A stretch of DNA of 64,000 nucleotides, taken from NCBI GenBank assembly GCA_964388485.1, contig CAYMAS010000011.1:33098-97097 (forward strand), in the 5' to 3' direction. Made by a program: the position numbers and the translations under genes. The notes below the pieces were generated by a model. The model did no database searches. It was given only the letters and a program-made list of their open reading frames with translations, and was not told the origin of the DNA. Origin of the DNA: JBCDKH01 sp964388485 (lineage in GTDB: Bacteria > Planctomycetota > Phycisphaerae > Tepidisphaerales > Tepidisphaeraceae). This document shows, piece after piece, positions 1-7,987 of the stretch (within the stretch, counting starts at the first letter, position 1; the number at the start of each line of letters is the position of its first letter).

Positions 1-1
1 T

Positions 2-562
2 CAGCCGGGCATGACGGTGCTCGACCGTTGCTGCGGCGTGGGGACGAAGACGCAGCAGCTCTGCGAGGCAGTCGGTGCGGACGGGCGGGTGTTCGCGGTC
101 GACAGCCACGGCAAGCGGATCAGCCGACTGCGAGCCTTGGCGAAGCGTCGGCCGTTCATGCAGAACCTGACGGCCAAGCGGGCGGAGTGGTCGTTCGACT
201 TTCCCGACGACTGGCCGGACGAGTACGACCGCATTCTGATCGACGCCCCGTGCTCCAACAGCGGCGTCCTGGCCCGTCGTCCCGAGGCCCGCTACGCCCA
301 GGCCGACGAGCGAGAACTGGCCGACGTGCAGGCGAGCCTGCTCGACGATGTCTGGCCCCTGCTCAAGCCCGGCGGCCGCGTCGTCTACTCGACGTGCAGC
401 GTCTGGCCCGAGGAGAACGGGCGGATCACGACTGCCTTCCTGGAGAAGACGCCCAATGCGCAAAGCGTCGAAGAGCACACGTGGCTGCCGAGCTTCCACA
501 CGGACGACCCGAAGCAGTATCGCGACGGCGGCTACGTGTGCGTGATCGTCAAACAAGTGTAA
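2..562 (+). CDS. RsmB/NOP2-family rRNA (cytosine-C5) methyltransferase, 5' end cut by window
   Basis: This is the C-terminal SAM-binding catalytic domain of an RNA m5C methyltransferase; the reading frame is open to the window edge, so the N-terminal part lies outside. The glycine-rich SAM loop reads LDRCCGVGTKT. Motif IV follows (DAPCSNSGV), then motif VI (YSTCSVWPEEN). In this family the motif VI cysteine is the nucleophile and the motif IV cysteine releases the product. The protein ends with the usual short GGYVCVIVK strand. It would methylate 16S rRNA if it is RsmB, but the NusB-like RNA-binding domain that would confirm this is not visible, so no symbol is given. The FmdB-type gene follows on the same strand after about 48 bp. 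Confidence 0.9.
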   Translation, partial: QPGMTVLDRCCGVGTKTQQLCEAVGADGRVFAVDSHGKRISRLRALAKRRPFMQNLTAKRAEWSFDFPDDWPDEYDRILIDAPCSNSGVLARRPEARYAQADERELADVQASLLDDVWPLLKPGGRVVYSTCSVWPEENGRITTAFLEKTPNAQSVEEHTWLPSFHTDDPKQYRDGGYVCVIVKQV

Positions 563-610
563 GCAGCGAGATTGCGATCCCGCTGCTTGACACGTTGATA
601 CTGTCTCGGC

Positions 611-835
611 ATGCCCATCTTCGACTTTACCTGCCGCGACTGCGGCAAGCGGTTCGACAAGTTCTTCCGCTCCACCGCCGGTCCGCACACAGCGACGTGC
701 CCGTCGTGTCAAAGCGACAAGACCGACCGCGCCTTAAGCCGGGTCAACGCCGGCAGCGGCGAGAAAGAGGCATCGCTGCCGCAGCCCATGTGCGGCAAGT
801 GCGGCGTACCGGGTGGACCGTGTGCGATGAATTGA
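611..835 (+). CDS. FmdB-family zinc-ribbon protein
   Basis: This small 74-residue protein starts MPIFDFTCRDCGKRFD, the typical opening of the FmdB/CxxC_CxxC_SSSS family. A first CxxC pair (CRDC) and a second one (CPSC) about 25 residues later should bind one zinc ion. A third cluster near the C-terminus (CGKCGVPGGPC) is cysteine- and glycine-rich, as in many family members. The family is widespread and often called a putative regulator, but its biochemical role is unknown. The gene is followed immediately by a strong hairpin, which suggests the transcript from the methyltransferase ends here. Confidence 0.85.
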   Translation: MPIFDFTCRDCGKRFDKFFRSTAGPHTATCPSCQSDKTDRALSRVNAGSGEKEASLPQPMCGKCGVPGGPCAMN

Positions 836-836
836 C

Positions 837-867
837 GGACGTGCCCGCAGGTCCTGCGGGCACGTCC
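837..867 (+). terminator. Perfect 14-bp stem hairpin after the FmdB gene
   Basis: A perfect 14-bp GC-rich inverted repeat (ggacgtgcccgcag and its complement) with a 3-nt loop begins one base after the FmdB stop codon. There is no T-tract, so a classical intrinsic terminator is not proven. The position between this gene and the convergent outer-membrane gene fits a two-way transcription barrier. Confidence 0.6.
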
Positions 868-931
868 GGTTGCCGATGATGAAGCCTGCTGGAACGAAGC
901 ACTAGACCTGCAGCGAGGCGGGGCTAGCGAG

Positions 932-1453
932 TTACAGCACCACGCCCAGGCCGAGACGGAACAGGAACTGGCCGTCATCGATGGCGTCGTCGGCTGCGTC
1001 TTCGTCCTCGAAGAAGAACTGGTACTCGACTTGGCCGAAGATGAACCACTCGCCGTTGTTGCTGAGGAAGTACTTCACGCCGCCTTCGGGGCCGGCGAAG
1101 AAGGTGTCTTCGGTGCTGTCGCCGTAGTTGTAGCCGAGGCTGGCACCGATGAACGGCTGCAGCGTGCTCGACGGCTGGCCGAAGTGGTAGTTGGCGAAGA
1201 AGGCCGTCGAGCCGTCGGTGGCGTTGGCGCCGATGTCGGTGTAGCTGAAGCCCTGACGGATGCCGCCTTCGAACTGGTCGCTGAAGAAGTAGCCCAACGA
1301 GCCGGCGAGGTCGACGTTGGCACCGTCGAACTCGACGTCCGTGTTGGCCAGACCCGAGAGGCGAATTTCGTAGTCCTGCTGCTGGAACTGGGCCAGAGCG
1401 GGCGAGGCGGCAGCGGCGACAGCGCCGGCGGCGAGGAGAGTGAGTTTGTTCAT
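932..1453 (-). CDS. Outer-membrane beta-barrel protein (OmpW/OmpA-like fold), secreted
   Basis: This 173-residue protein has a clear Sec signal peptide (MNKLTLLAAGAVAAAASPALA followed by QFQQQ). The mature part is made of alternating aromatic and polar beta strands (GYFFSDQFEGGIR, AFFANYHF, FIGASLGYNYG, WFIFGQVEYQFFF) and ends LFRLGLGVVL. The terminal aromatic/hydrophobic strand pattern is that of a small eight-stranded barrel. An acidic loop (EDEDAADDAIDDG) precedes the last strand. The start was set at the Met of the signal peptide because upstream codons would add an arginine-rich extension. The physiological role and any ligand are unknown. It points to a diderm envelope. Confidence 0.75.
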   Translation of the reverse strand: MNKLTLLAAGAVAAAASPALAQFQQQDYEIRLSGLANTDVEFDGANVDLAGSLGYFFSDQFEGGIRQGFSYTDIGANATDGSTAFFANYHFGQPSSTLQPFIGASLGYNYGDSTEDTFFAGPEGGVKYFLSNNGEWFIFGQVEYQFFFEDEDAADDAIDDGQFLFRLGLGVVL

Positions 1454-1573
1454 GATCGTTGGGAGCGTTACGTGGTGGAGTCGGCGAAGCGACAATCGTC
1501 GCTGCCTATCCACATTTGTATGAGCGTCACGTTACCGGTGGAACGGACAAAGTCGCGCTTCTGCGGCCGTTCG

Positions 1574-2530
1574 TCACAGGACCGCAAGGACGTGCTCCGC
1601 CGCCGATCGGCCGCTCGTCCAGGCATTGCTGACTGAGTCTCCCAAACACCAGTCGCCGCACGCGACGAGTCGAGGCCCGACGCGATGGCACGCTTCGCCC
1701 AGCGGTGACTCCGCCGCCACGTACCGCCAGCGATGCGCCGCAGCGTGGACTGGCGGCTCGTCCTTGCCCAGCAACGCCGCCGCATGACGCGAGGCTTCCG
1801 CCGCCACCTCGCGCGGCTCGGCCTCGAGGAATTGCTCCGACCAGTCGCGGCTCAGATGAACCACCCAGGCATCGACGGCTCCGGACGAAGCCCGGTACAT
1901 CCACTTGATGGCCGACCGATCGACGATGGCCGCGTCGAAGTCGACGTCGTCGCTGCCGCCGGTCCAGGCGAGCATCGCGCTCCACGTGGGGCGCATCGCC
2001 ACGTCTGCCACCGGACCTGCTGTGTCGCCGAGCATGTCAGCCGCCTGCGGAGCCGGGACGGCGACGACGATGGCCCGATACGTTTGCTCGCCGATGCCGC
2101 GGATACGGAGCGTCTGCTCCGCGACCTTCTCGACGTGGTGCTGGGGATGGAAGGTGATGCGATCGTGTTGGACGAGATGCTTGCAGATTGCGTTGATTCC
2201 GGGGACCGCGGTGTAGAAGCCCTGGTTCTCCATGAGGTCGCGAGCGTCCCGTGACAGGCGGATCATCCGGCCCGCGTAATGCTTGACGAGCCCCAGCTCC
2301 CGCCAATGATCGACGGCTTCGGCGAACGTCCCGCCGCCTCGGTTGAAGAGCGTGCAGCCGTGCGGGAAAACGACCTCCTGATCGGCGACCGTCGTCCGCC
2401 GGACGCTCATGCGACCGCCGGGGCCTCGGGCTTTGTCGAGCAGATGGACCTCCAGTCCGTGGCTGGCGAGCAGGTCGGCCGCCGCACACGCCGCTATGCC
2501 GCCTCCAATGACTGCGATGGGTTGCGTCAC
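1574..2530 (-). CDS. NAD(P)/FAD-dependent amine oxidoreductase (renalase-like)
   Basis: The 318-residue protein opens with a Rossmann dinucleotide-binding motif (IAVIGGGIAACAAADLL), then an acidic strand end and the GG motif (DKARGPGGRMSVRR) of flavin amine oxidases. A C-terminal FAD-contact motif (ACGDWCLGDSVSNAWTSG) closes the fold. This arrangement matches the short renalase-like amine oxidase family, whose substrates in bacteria are mostly unknown. The start is GTG and overlaps the stop of the upstream cysteine-rich gene as GTGA, implying translational coupling. The 3' end faces the outer-membrane protein gene. Confidence 0.8.
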   Translation of the reverse strand: MTQPIAVIGGGIAACAAADLLASHGLEVHLLDKARGPGGRMSVRRTTVADQEVVFPHGCTLFNRGGGTFAEAVDHWRELGLVKHYAGRMIRLSRDARDLMENQGFYTAVPGINAICKHLVQHDRITFHPQHHVEKVAEQTLRIRGIGEQTYRAIVVAVPAPQAADMLGDTAGPVADVAMRPTWSAMLAWTGGSDDVDFDAAIVDRSAIKWMYRASSGAVDAWVVHLSRDWSEQFLEAEPREVAAEASRHAAALLGKDEPPVHAAAHRWRYVAAESPLGEACHRVGPRLVACGDWCLGDSVSNAWTSGRSAAEHVLAVL

Positions 2531-2805
2531 AAGTCGACGCTACGCGCTGCGTCGCGGCACCATCGGCAGTCACACGTGGCATCATCGACATGGAGATGAC
2601 ACGTCTCCGCCGGGTCCTTCGCCTTCGCCTCCGTCGGACAACCGCATCCCGGCAGCGATGACGGGTCGCCGATCGGCCGGTGGTGCATCGGCACGCCGCA
2701 GTAGTCGTGATGCCCGACGCGACGGTGCAGCTCGCACCCGAGACACGCGTCGGCCCGTTGCCGCCAGTCGGGATGGACCACCGTCAGCCCCGTCCTGCGT
2801 ACCAC
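2527..2805 (-). CDS. Small cysteine-rich protein, unknown function (start uncertain)
   Basis: I do not recognise this family. About 92 residues are given from a GTG start; the frame stays open further upstream, so the true start is uncertain. The sequence contains CLGCELHRRVGHHDYC, then PGCGC, then CHLHVDDATCDCRWC, giving about ten cysteines and many histidines in a short protein, as expected for a metal-binding or redox protein. Support for a real gene comes from the GTGA overlap with the downstream oxidoreductase start and from the strong cysteine pattern. The upstream in-frame residues are arginine- and serine-rich and look untranslated. Confidence 0.5.
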   Translation of the reverse strand: MVRRTGLTVVHPDWRQRADACLGCELHRRVGHHDYCGVPMHHRPIGDPSSLPGCGCPTEAKAKDPAETCHLHVDDATCDCRWCRDAARSVDL

Positions 2806-3042
2806 CGAGCCGCCGAACTTGCGTCCCGCCTTTGCCCAGGTCGCCGCCGCACGCCGCGTCTTCTGGAACGCCGTGGGGGAGGATCGGGAGCACGAACAGC
2901 AAGGCACGCTTCCTGTGTGTCGTCTGCATCCCCGTGAGATCGTGAAGATGCGAGCGCTTTGTGATCGCAGCGCCGCCGAGCCGACGAGCCTTGCCTCCAT
3001 CTCTCGCGGCGCGTCCCTCCACCGCTACCGTCGCCCGTCGCG

Positions 3043-4581
3043 ATGGCTGCCGCTGACTCCACGATCTACCACTGGCGACCAACTTGGGCGGATCGGGTCG
3101 TCGACGCCAAGGGCTGGCTCCTCGTCGGCTGGATCCTTCTGCAAATCCTCGCCTTCAACGGCCAATGGCGGATCGGCTTCGACTCCGCCCAGTTCCGCGG
3201 CATCGCCCGAAGCCTCGCCGCGGGTGAGGGCTTTGCGATCCTCGGCCAGCCGAACGACTCGATCTACCCAGGTCTGCCGTACTTGCTGTCGTGGCTCGAG
3301 CGCCTCTTCGGCGACGCCGCTTGGCCGGGGGTGGTGATCATGCTCTGCTTCGCCTTGACGACGGTGCTGGTCACGTACCGCCTCGTCCGCTGGGTGTTTC
3401 CCGACTGGGCGAGCATCGTCATCACCGCCGGCGTCGCGTTCAACTGGCGGTTCGTCATGCAGGGCCACGAACTCATGACGGACATGCCGTTCCTGTGCGG
3501 CGTCGTGCTGGTCTTGCTGGCGTTGGAACTCTGGCACGAACGCCGCCGCGGTTGGATCGCGTCGCTCGGCATCCTCGCCCTGGGCCTGCTGTTGGTCGCG
3601 ACGATGCGGCCGACGGTCTGGGTGCTGGTGGTCGCTCTCTGCGTCGTCGCACTTCAGAAGATGTGGCCGAGGCTCGTGACGGTTTTCGCGAGCGGCGTGG
3701 TTCTGGGACTCGCCGTGCGGAACCCGGGCGAGCTGTGGATCATTCTCCACGACGACCTGCCGCGGTTGTTCTTCGGCGAACGCGTCGTCGTCCTGAACGT
3801 CGTCTTCACGCTGTCGCTGCTATCAGGCACGCTGCTGCTGGTGCTGCGTCGCGACGATCTGATTGCTCGTCGGCCGCTGTGGGTCTGGATCGTCGCGGTG
3901 CTGCTCGCGGTACTGCTCGTTTACGAGAGCGAGCCGCGGTACTGGCTGATGGTCCTGCCGATCCTGTGGGCGGGGTGGCTGCTGGGGCTGATGCAGGGTG
4001 CGGCAACGTACCTGCCGGCCGGACGGAGCCGCGACTGGATCGTCGGCCTGGGCGTCCTCATGGTCTTCCTCGGCAACGGCATCCACGTCGCCAAGTTCGT
4101 CCTCGAGCAACGCGCCACACCGTTCCTCGCCCACTACAAGGACGGCGAGTTCGAGCCGCTGCAACGGCTGGCGACGGAACTCCGCACCGGCACCGAGCCG
4201 GACCGCGTGCTGATCGGGCCGTACGCGCCGATCTTGAGTTACCTCAGCCAACGCCGCATCCTGGGCGAAGTGGAGCTCGGCTACCGCGACATCCACGACG
4301 AAGCCGGCCGCCTGCTGGCGGCACGTGACAGCGAGGCGACGTGGATGGTCTTCCCCGAGCAGCCATACGAGGAAAAAGAGCCGAACCTCGCGAGCCTGAT
4401 CCGTCAGGGCTGGCTCTACGCGTCGAACGAAGATCCCGACGAAGCGGTCTCGCTCTTCGTGACGGGCGATGACGGCATCGAGCGAATGTGGTGGGCAGCG
4501 AGGTTCTTCATCGATGAAGAGCGCGTCCCGCGCGAGCACTGGCGGCGACTGAACCATCCGACGACGCGGGAGGCTCCTTGA
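3043..4581 (+). CDS. Multi-pass membrane glycosyltransferase, PMT/ArnT-like (1 of 3)
   Basis: A 512-residue inner-membrane protein with roughly ten hydrophobic segments and a soluble C-terminal region. The first extracytoplasmic loop carries the acidic site of GT-C enzymes (RIGFDSAQFRGIARSLAAG), where the Asp follows the first helix. A second feature is the HELMTDMPFL segment, comparable to the acidic helix start of PMT/ArnT proteins. Such enzymes use a polyprenyl-phosphate sugar to glycosylate lipids or proteins on the outer face of the membrane; acceptor and sugar cannot be read from sequence. It overlaps the next gene by 4 bp (TTGA), the first of three related overlapping genes. Confidence 0.75.
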   Translation: MAAADSTIYHWRPTWADRVVDAKGWLLVGWILLQILAFNGQWRIGFDSAQFRGIARSLAAGEGFAILGQPNDSIYPGLPYLLSWLERLFGDAAWPGVVIMLCFALTTVLVTYRLVRWVFPDWASIVITAGVAFNWRFVMQGHELMTDMPFLCGVVLVLLALELWHERRRGWIASLGILALGLLLVATMRPTVWVLVVALCVVALQKMWPRLVTVFASGVVLGLAVRNPGELWIILHDDLPRLFFGERVVVLNVVFTLSLLSGTLLLVLRRDDLIARRPLWVWIVAVLLAVLLVYESEPRYWLMVLPILWAGWLLGLMQGAATYLPAGRSRDWIVGLGVLMVFLGNGIHVAKFVLEQRATPFLAHYKDGEFEPLQRLATELRTGTEPDRVLIGPYAPILSYLSQRRILGEVELGYRDIHDEAGRLLAARDSEATWMVFPEQPYEEKEPNLASLIRQGWLYASNEDPDEAVSLFVTGDDGIERMWWAARFFIDEERVPREHWRRLNHPTTREAP

Positions 4582-6428
4582 CTGCGCCACGCACGAATCC
4601 CCCTGGTGGAGCGGTGGAGCAAGCTGCATCGCTCCACCAGAAGCATCGTCACGAGCGACCGGTCCTCGCGTACGCTTTGGTAGCGCTGGGACTTCTGACG
4701 CTCTTCCTCCTCGTTCACAACCCGTTCTGGGTCCCGACGGGCGACAGCGAGGTCTTCCTGACCGCCGCCCGGAACCTGTATCGCGGCGAGGGTCTGCACT
4801 ACCTAAGCGGCCCGCTCCGCCTCGTGCCGCCGGGGTGGCCGATGACGCTGGCCGGACTCATCTGGATCGGCGACGGCCGTGTGGTCGTGCTGAAGCTGGC
4901 GCAGATCGGGTTCATGACCGGCGGGTTGTTGTTCTGGCTAGCGGTGCTGCGAACCGCCGCTTACGACTTCCGTCCTACCAAGCGGAGCGAGGGGCCTCGC
5001 TTCGCTCGGGATGACGGAGAAGGCGAAGCAAGCTTGAATCGATTCCAACGCCGGTGGAACCCGCAGGACGCCTCCCTCGCCGTCCTCCTCACTGCCTTCT
5101 GCTCGCCGCTGTATCCGCTGACGTTCTGGCTCCACAGTGACGCCCTCTTCATGCTCCTCGCCGGTGCCGCGACGTGGGCGGCGGCGAGGCACGGCACCTG
5201 GTGGTTGCTCGTGACGTGCCTGCTCATCACCCTCGGCATCGGCGTCCGCTACGCGGGCGTCCTCTTCGCCGTCGTTCCTGCGACGATTTACCTGTGCCGC
5301 GGCAAAAGCGGCATCGTGCCGGCGATCGCGGTGCTCGCGTCTGCCGGATTATCGCTGATGCTCGTCCTGAGCCTGACCGCCAACGGCGTCGGCATCCTCG
5401 CCGAGCGGAGCGTCTCGGTCATGCCGGAGCTCATCGTCCGTGAGCAGCCGTGGCAGCACTACGTCGAGGAGCTTTGGGAACGCCTGCTGCGTTGGCCGGA
5501 CTGGCCAGCGTGGACGTTGTGGGCACCGATGCGGTTCCTCGGCTTCAGCGGCGGCACGACCGGCATCGCCGCCAACGCGTTCATCGGCTGCCTCACGCTC
5601 GGCCTCCTCGCGGGCGCGGCATGGCACGCGATGCTCCGTCGCAACGGCCTCTTGCTGGGTGTCTTCGCCTACATCGCCTTGCTCGCCATCGCCTGGCCGT
5701 TCCCGAACTCACGCTACCTTGTGCCGATCCTGCCGGGTCTGATCGCCGGCGTGCTGCTCGGCATCAGCTTGCTGCCCAAGTGGCTGGGGCATCTGAGAAT
5801 CGTCTTCGTCGGCGCACTGCTCTTCGTCAACGGCTTCATGTTCGCGACCGACGTCTGGATCGCCCGCTCGCCGACGCAATTGGACTTCTACAGCCGCTAC
5901 GAGGCGGGCATTCATCTCGAACTGATCGAGGCGGCAGATTATCTCGCCGGCACGCCCGAGCCGGTCGGGTTCAGCGAGCGATACGAAAACCTCGGCGAGC
6001 GTTGGAACTACAGCCATGCCGAACGGGTGCTGGCGTACGTTGGCGACGTCCATGCGTCGGCTGCCCCGCGTAAGGCGACGGGTTGGAGCGTCAAGAAGAT
6101 GCAGCCGTGGGGACGCGAGCAACGCCTCGGCTGGTACGTCCACCAGAACCCGACCGTGCCGGGGCGCGTGTGGCACTTTCGACTGACGCACGACGAGCAT
6201 GGCCGAATCATGGGCGACCGTCCCGGTCCGCGGGCGTGGCAGTTTGCGTTGTTTCGGATGAAGGACCACGCCCGGCCGAGCGAGTCGAAGCCGCGGCGTT
6301 GGGTGGTCGAACACGCGACGCCGCCGCTGCGGGGGGAACGATTGCGTGAGGTGGCGACGCGGGTGCCTTGGCTGGACGGGCGGCCGACGGACGGGCCGAC
6401 GAGCGGGGCGTACGAGGAGGCGGAGTGA
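4578..6428 (+). CDS. Multi-pass membrane glycosyltransferase, PMT/ArnT-like (2 of 3)
   Basis: A 616-residue protein of the same architecture as its neighbours: a first helix (LLTLFLLVHNPFWV), an acidic loop (PTGDSEVFLTAARNLYRGEG), a run of about ten membrane segments, then a long soluble tail. The TTG start overlaps the previous stop and its own stop overlaps the next GTG start (GTGA), so the trio is translationally coupled. A palindromic repeat lies in frame near residues 130-147 and encodes a charged stretch (TKRSEGPRFARDDGE) that the other two proteins lack. The arrangement of three adjacent paralogues suggests sequential or alternative sugar additions, but this is inference. Confidence 0.75.
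   Translation: MTAPRTNPPGGAVEQAASLHQKHRHERPVLAYALVALGLLTLFLLVHNPFWVPTGDSEVFLTAARNLYRGEGLHYLSGPLRLVPPGWPMTLAGLIWIGDGRVVVLKLAQIGFMTGGLLFWLAVLRTAAYDFRPTKRSEGPRFARDDGEGEASLNRFQRRWNPQDASLAVLLTAFCSPLYPLTFWLHSDALFMLLAGAATWAAARHGTWWLLVTCLLITLGIGVRYAGVLFAVVPATIYLCRGKSGIVPAIAVLASAGLSLMLVLSLTANGVGILAERSVSVMPELIVREQPWQHYVEELWERLLRWPDWPAWTLWAPMRFLGFSGGTTGIAANAFIGCLTLGLLAGAAWHAMLRRNGLLLGVFAYIALLAIAWPFPNSRYLVPILPGLIAGVLLGISLLPKWLGHLRIVFVGALLFVNGFMFATDVWIARSPTQLDFYSRYEAGIHLELIEAADYLAGTPEPVGFSERYENLGERWNYSHAERVLAYVGDVHASAAPRKATGWSVKKMQPWGREQRLGWYVHQNPTVPGRVWHFRLTHDEHGRIMGDRPGPRAWQFALFRMKDHARPSESKPRRWVVEHATPPLRGERLREVATRVPWLDGRPTDGPTSGAYEEAE
4970..5017. repeat. Palindromic element with 23-nt arms, in frame inside a glycosyltransferase gene
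   Basis: The right arm (4995-5017) read on the minus strand begins ccgtcatcccgagcgaagcg, and the left arm (4970-4992) is a diverged version of the same sequence (ccgtcctaccaagcggagcg), with a 2-nt centre. The same family occurs at 31145-31186 in a non-coding region. Here it is translated without breaking the frame. Confidence 0.7.
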
Positions 6429-7972
6429 TCCGGCCCGACGACCGGCGGCCGTTGCTGGTGACGGTGCTCGGCGTCGCGTTCATCGGCTGGCTGACCTACT
6501 GCGGTTTCTGGACCTCCGGCGGCGACAGCGACTTCTTCGCATCGGCCGCACGAAGCATCGCCAACGGCGACGGCTATCGCTACAACGGCGAAGCCGTCGC
6601 GATCAGCCCGCCGGGATGGCCGGTGGTTCTGGCAAGTTTGCTGAAGATTTCGCCGAGCTACCTGTTCCTCAACGCGGTGCAGGCGACGCTGCTGGCAATC
6701 GGATTGCTCTCGTTTTACCCGATACTCCGACACATCGCGTCGCCGTGGATGACGTGCGTCGCGATCCTCGTGACCGCGAGCTTGCACCCGGTCTACCCGA
6801 TGGGATTTTGGCTCCACAGCGAGCCGTTGTTTCTGATTTTGTGCAACGCGAGTCTGCTGCTGACGCTGCGGCTTCGCCATCACGCCGGCTGGTTCGCCGG
6901 GGTTCTTGTTCTGGTGTTGCTCGCGTTGACGGTTCGATACGCGGCTGTCTTTCAGGCGGTGCTGCTCGTGCCGTTGCTGTTTGCGTTGCCGAGGCGGCGG
7001 GCGATGTGGATGAGTGCGACGTTGCTGGCGTCGGTCGGCATCGGGTTGATGGTGCTGACGAATGTCCTGGACGTCACCCGCGTCGACGCCCGACCCGCAT
7101 TCGATCAGCCGACGACAGAGCCGGGCAGCACAGTTGCCCAAGAGTCCCTCGGCCACGGCGACTTCACGACCGACGCACATCAACGGCATCCGATCGCCAG
7201 CTTTCTCGTTCGCCTGCTGACGCTCGGCACGTGGCCGATGCTGGGGCTCTGGTATCCGTCGCGGTTCGTCACGTCGCTGCCGATGATCGGCTGGATCGTG
7301 CCGCTGATCGGATGGGGCGTAATCATTCTGATGGTCCGCGGCTGCCGGTCACGACTCGGCTGGGCAGCGTTGGGGTTCCTGCTCGCCATCGGCATCGCGT
7401 GGCCGAACCCGAACGCGCGGTATCTGCTGCCGGTGTTGCCGATCTTGATCGTGCTGATCGGTCGCGGCATTGACCGATGGTGGCTTTGGGGGTTGACAAC
7501 GATTCTGCTGGCGAACGTGCCGTTGTTGGCGGTGGATTCCGTGATTCGCAAGGTGCCGTCGATGCTGCCGTCGCGGTTCGAAGCCGGTTCGGTCGCACCG
7601 CTCGTCGCTGCGATTGATCAGATCGACGGCCCGCTCGTCATCAGCGAACGCGTCGTCAACTTCGGCCAGATCCGCCGGCTGCGAACGGGTGCGCGGGCGA
7701 CGCACCTGCTGCTGGACCGGCCGATCACGCCTCTGGCCGACGGCGTGCCGGACGAGCCGGACGATCCGATGCTGGTCCGGTGGCTGACGGAGCAGGAGGC
7801 CGTGTTCTATCTGTACCAGGAGCCTTACGAGCCGTGGCGTCTGTGGCACTTCCGCCTCGGCACCGGCAGCACGGGTGGTTGGCAGCTTTGGGAAGTTCGC
7901 GAAGATCGATTGGAGCGTCTTGAGCTGCCGGCCGTCGAGGCGTGGCCGCGACGGGTTCCGGGGGTCGGCTGA
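6425..7972 (+). CDS. Multi-pass membrane glycosyltransferase, PMT/ArnT-like (3 of 3)
   Basis: About 515 residues from the GTG at 6425, chosen because it overlaps the previous stop as GTGA and gives an N-terminus (IRPDDRRPLLVTVLG) matching its two neighbours. The first helix is followed by the acidic loop SGGDSDFFASAARSIANGDG, equivalent to the GDSEVFLTAARN loop of the preceding gene, then YRYNGEAVAISPPGWPV, which mirrors the paralogue. Some ten membrane segments and a soluble C-terminal part follow. Function is predicted as transfer of a lipid-linked sugar on the periplasmic side. A YdjM-like hydrolase gene starts 15 bp downstream and may share the transcript. Confidence 0.75.
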   Translation: MIRPDDRRPLLVTVLGVAFIGWLTYCGFWTSGGDSDFFASAARSIANGDGYRYNGEAVAISPPGWPVVLASLLKISPSYLFLNAVQATLLAIGLLSFYPILRHIASPWMTCVAILVTASLHPVYPMGFWLHSEPLFLILCNASLLLTLRLRHHAGWFAGVLVLVLLALTVRYAAVFQAVLLVPLLFALPRRRAMWMSATLLASVGIGLMVLTNVLDVTRVDARPAFDQPTTEPGSTVAQESLGHGDFTTDAHQRHPIASFLVRLLTLGTWPMLGLWYPSRFVTSLPMIGWIVPLIGWGVIILMVRGCRSRLGWAALGFLLAIGIAWPNPNARYLLPVLPILIVLIGRGIDRWWLWGLTTILLANVPLLAVDSVIRKVPSMLPSRFEAGSVAPLVAAIDQIDGPLVISERVVNFGQIRRLRTGARATHLLLDRPITPLADGVPDEPDDPMLVRWLTEQEAVFYLYQEPYEPWRLWHFRLGTGSTGGWQLWEVREDRLERLELPAVEAWPRRVPGVG

Positions 7973-7987
7973 CGCGTAGGCTGTCGC

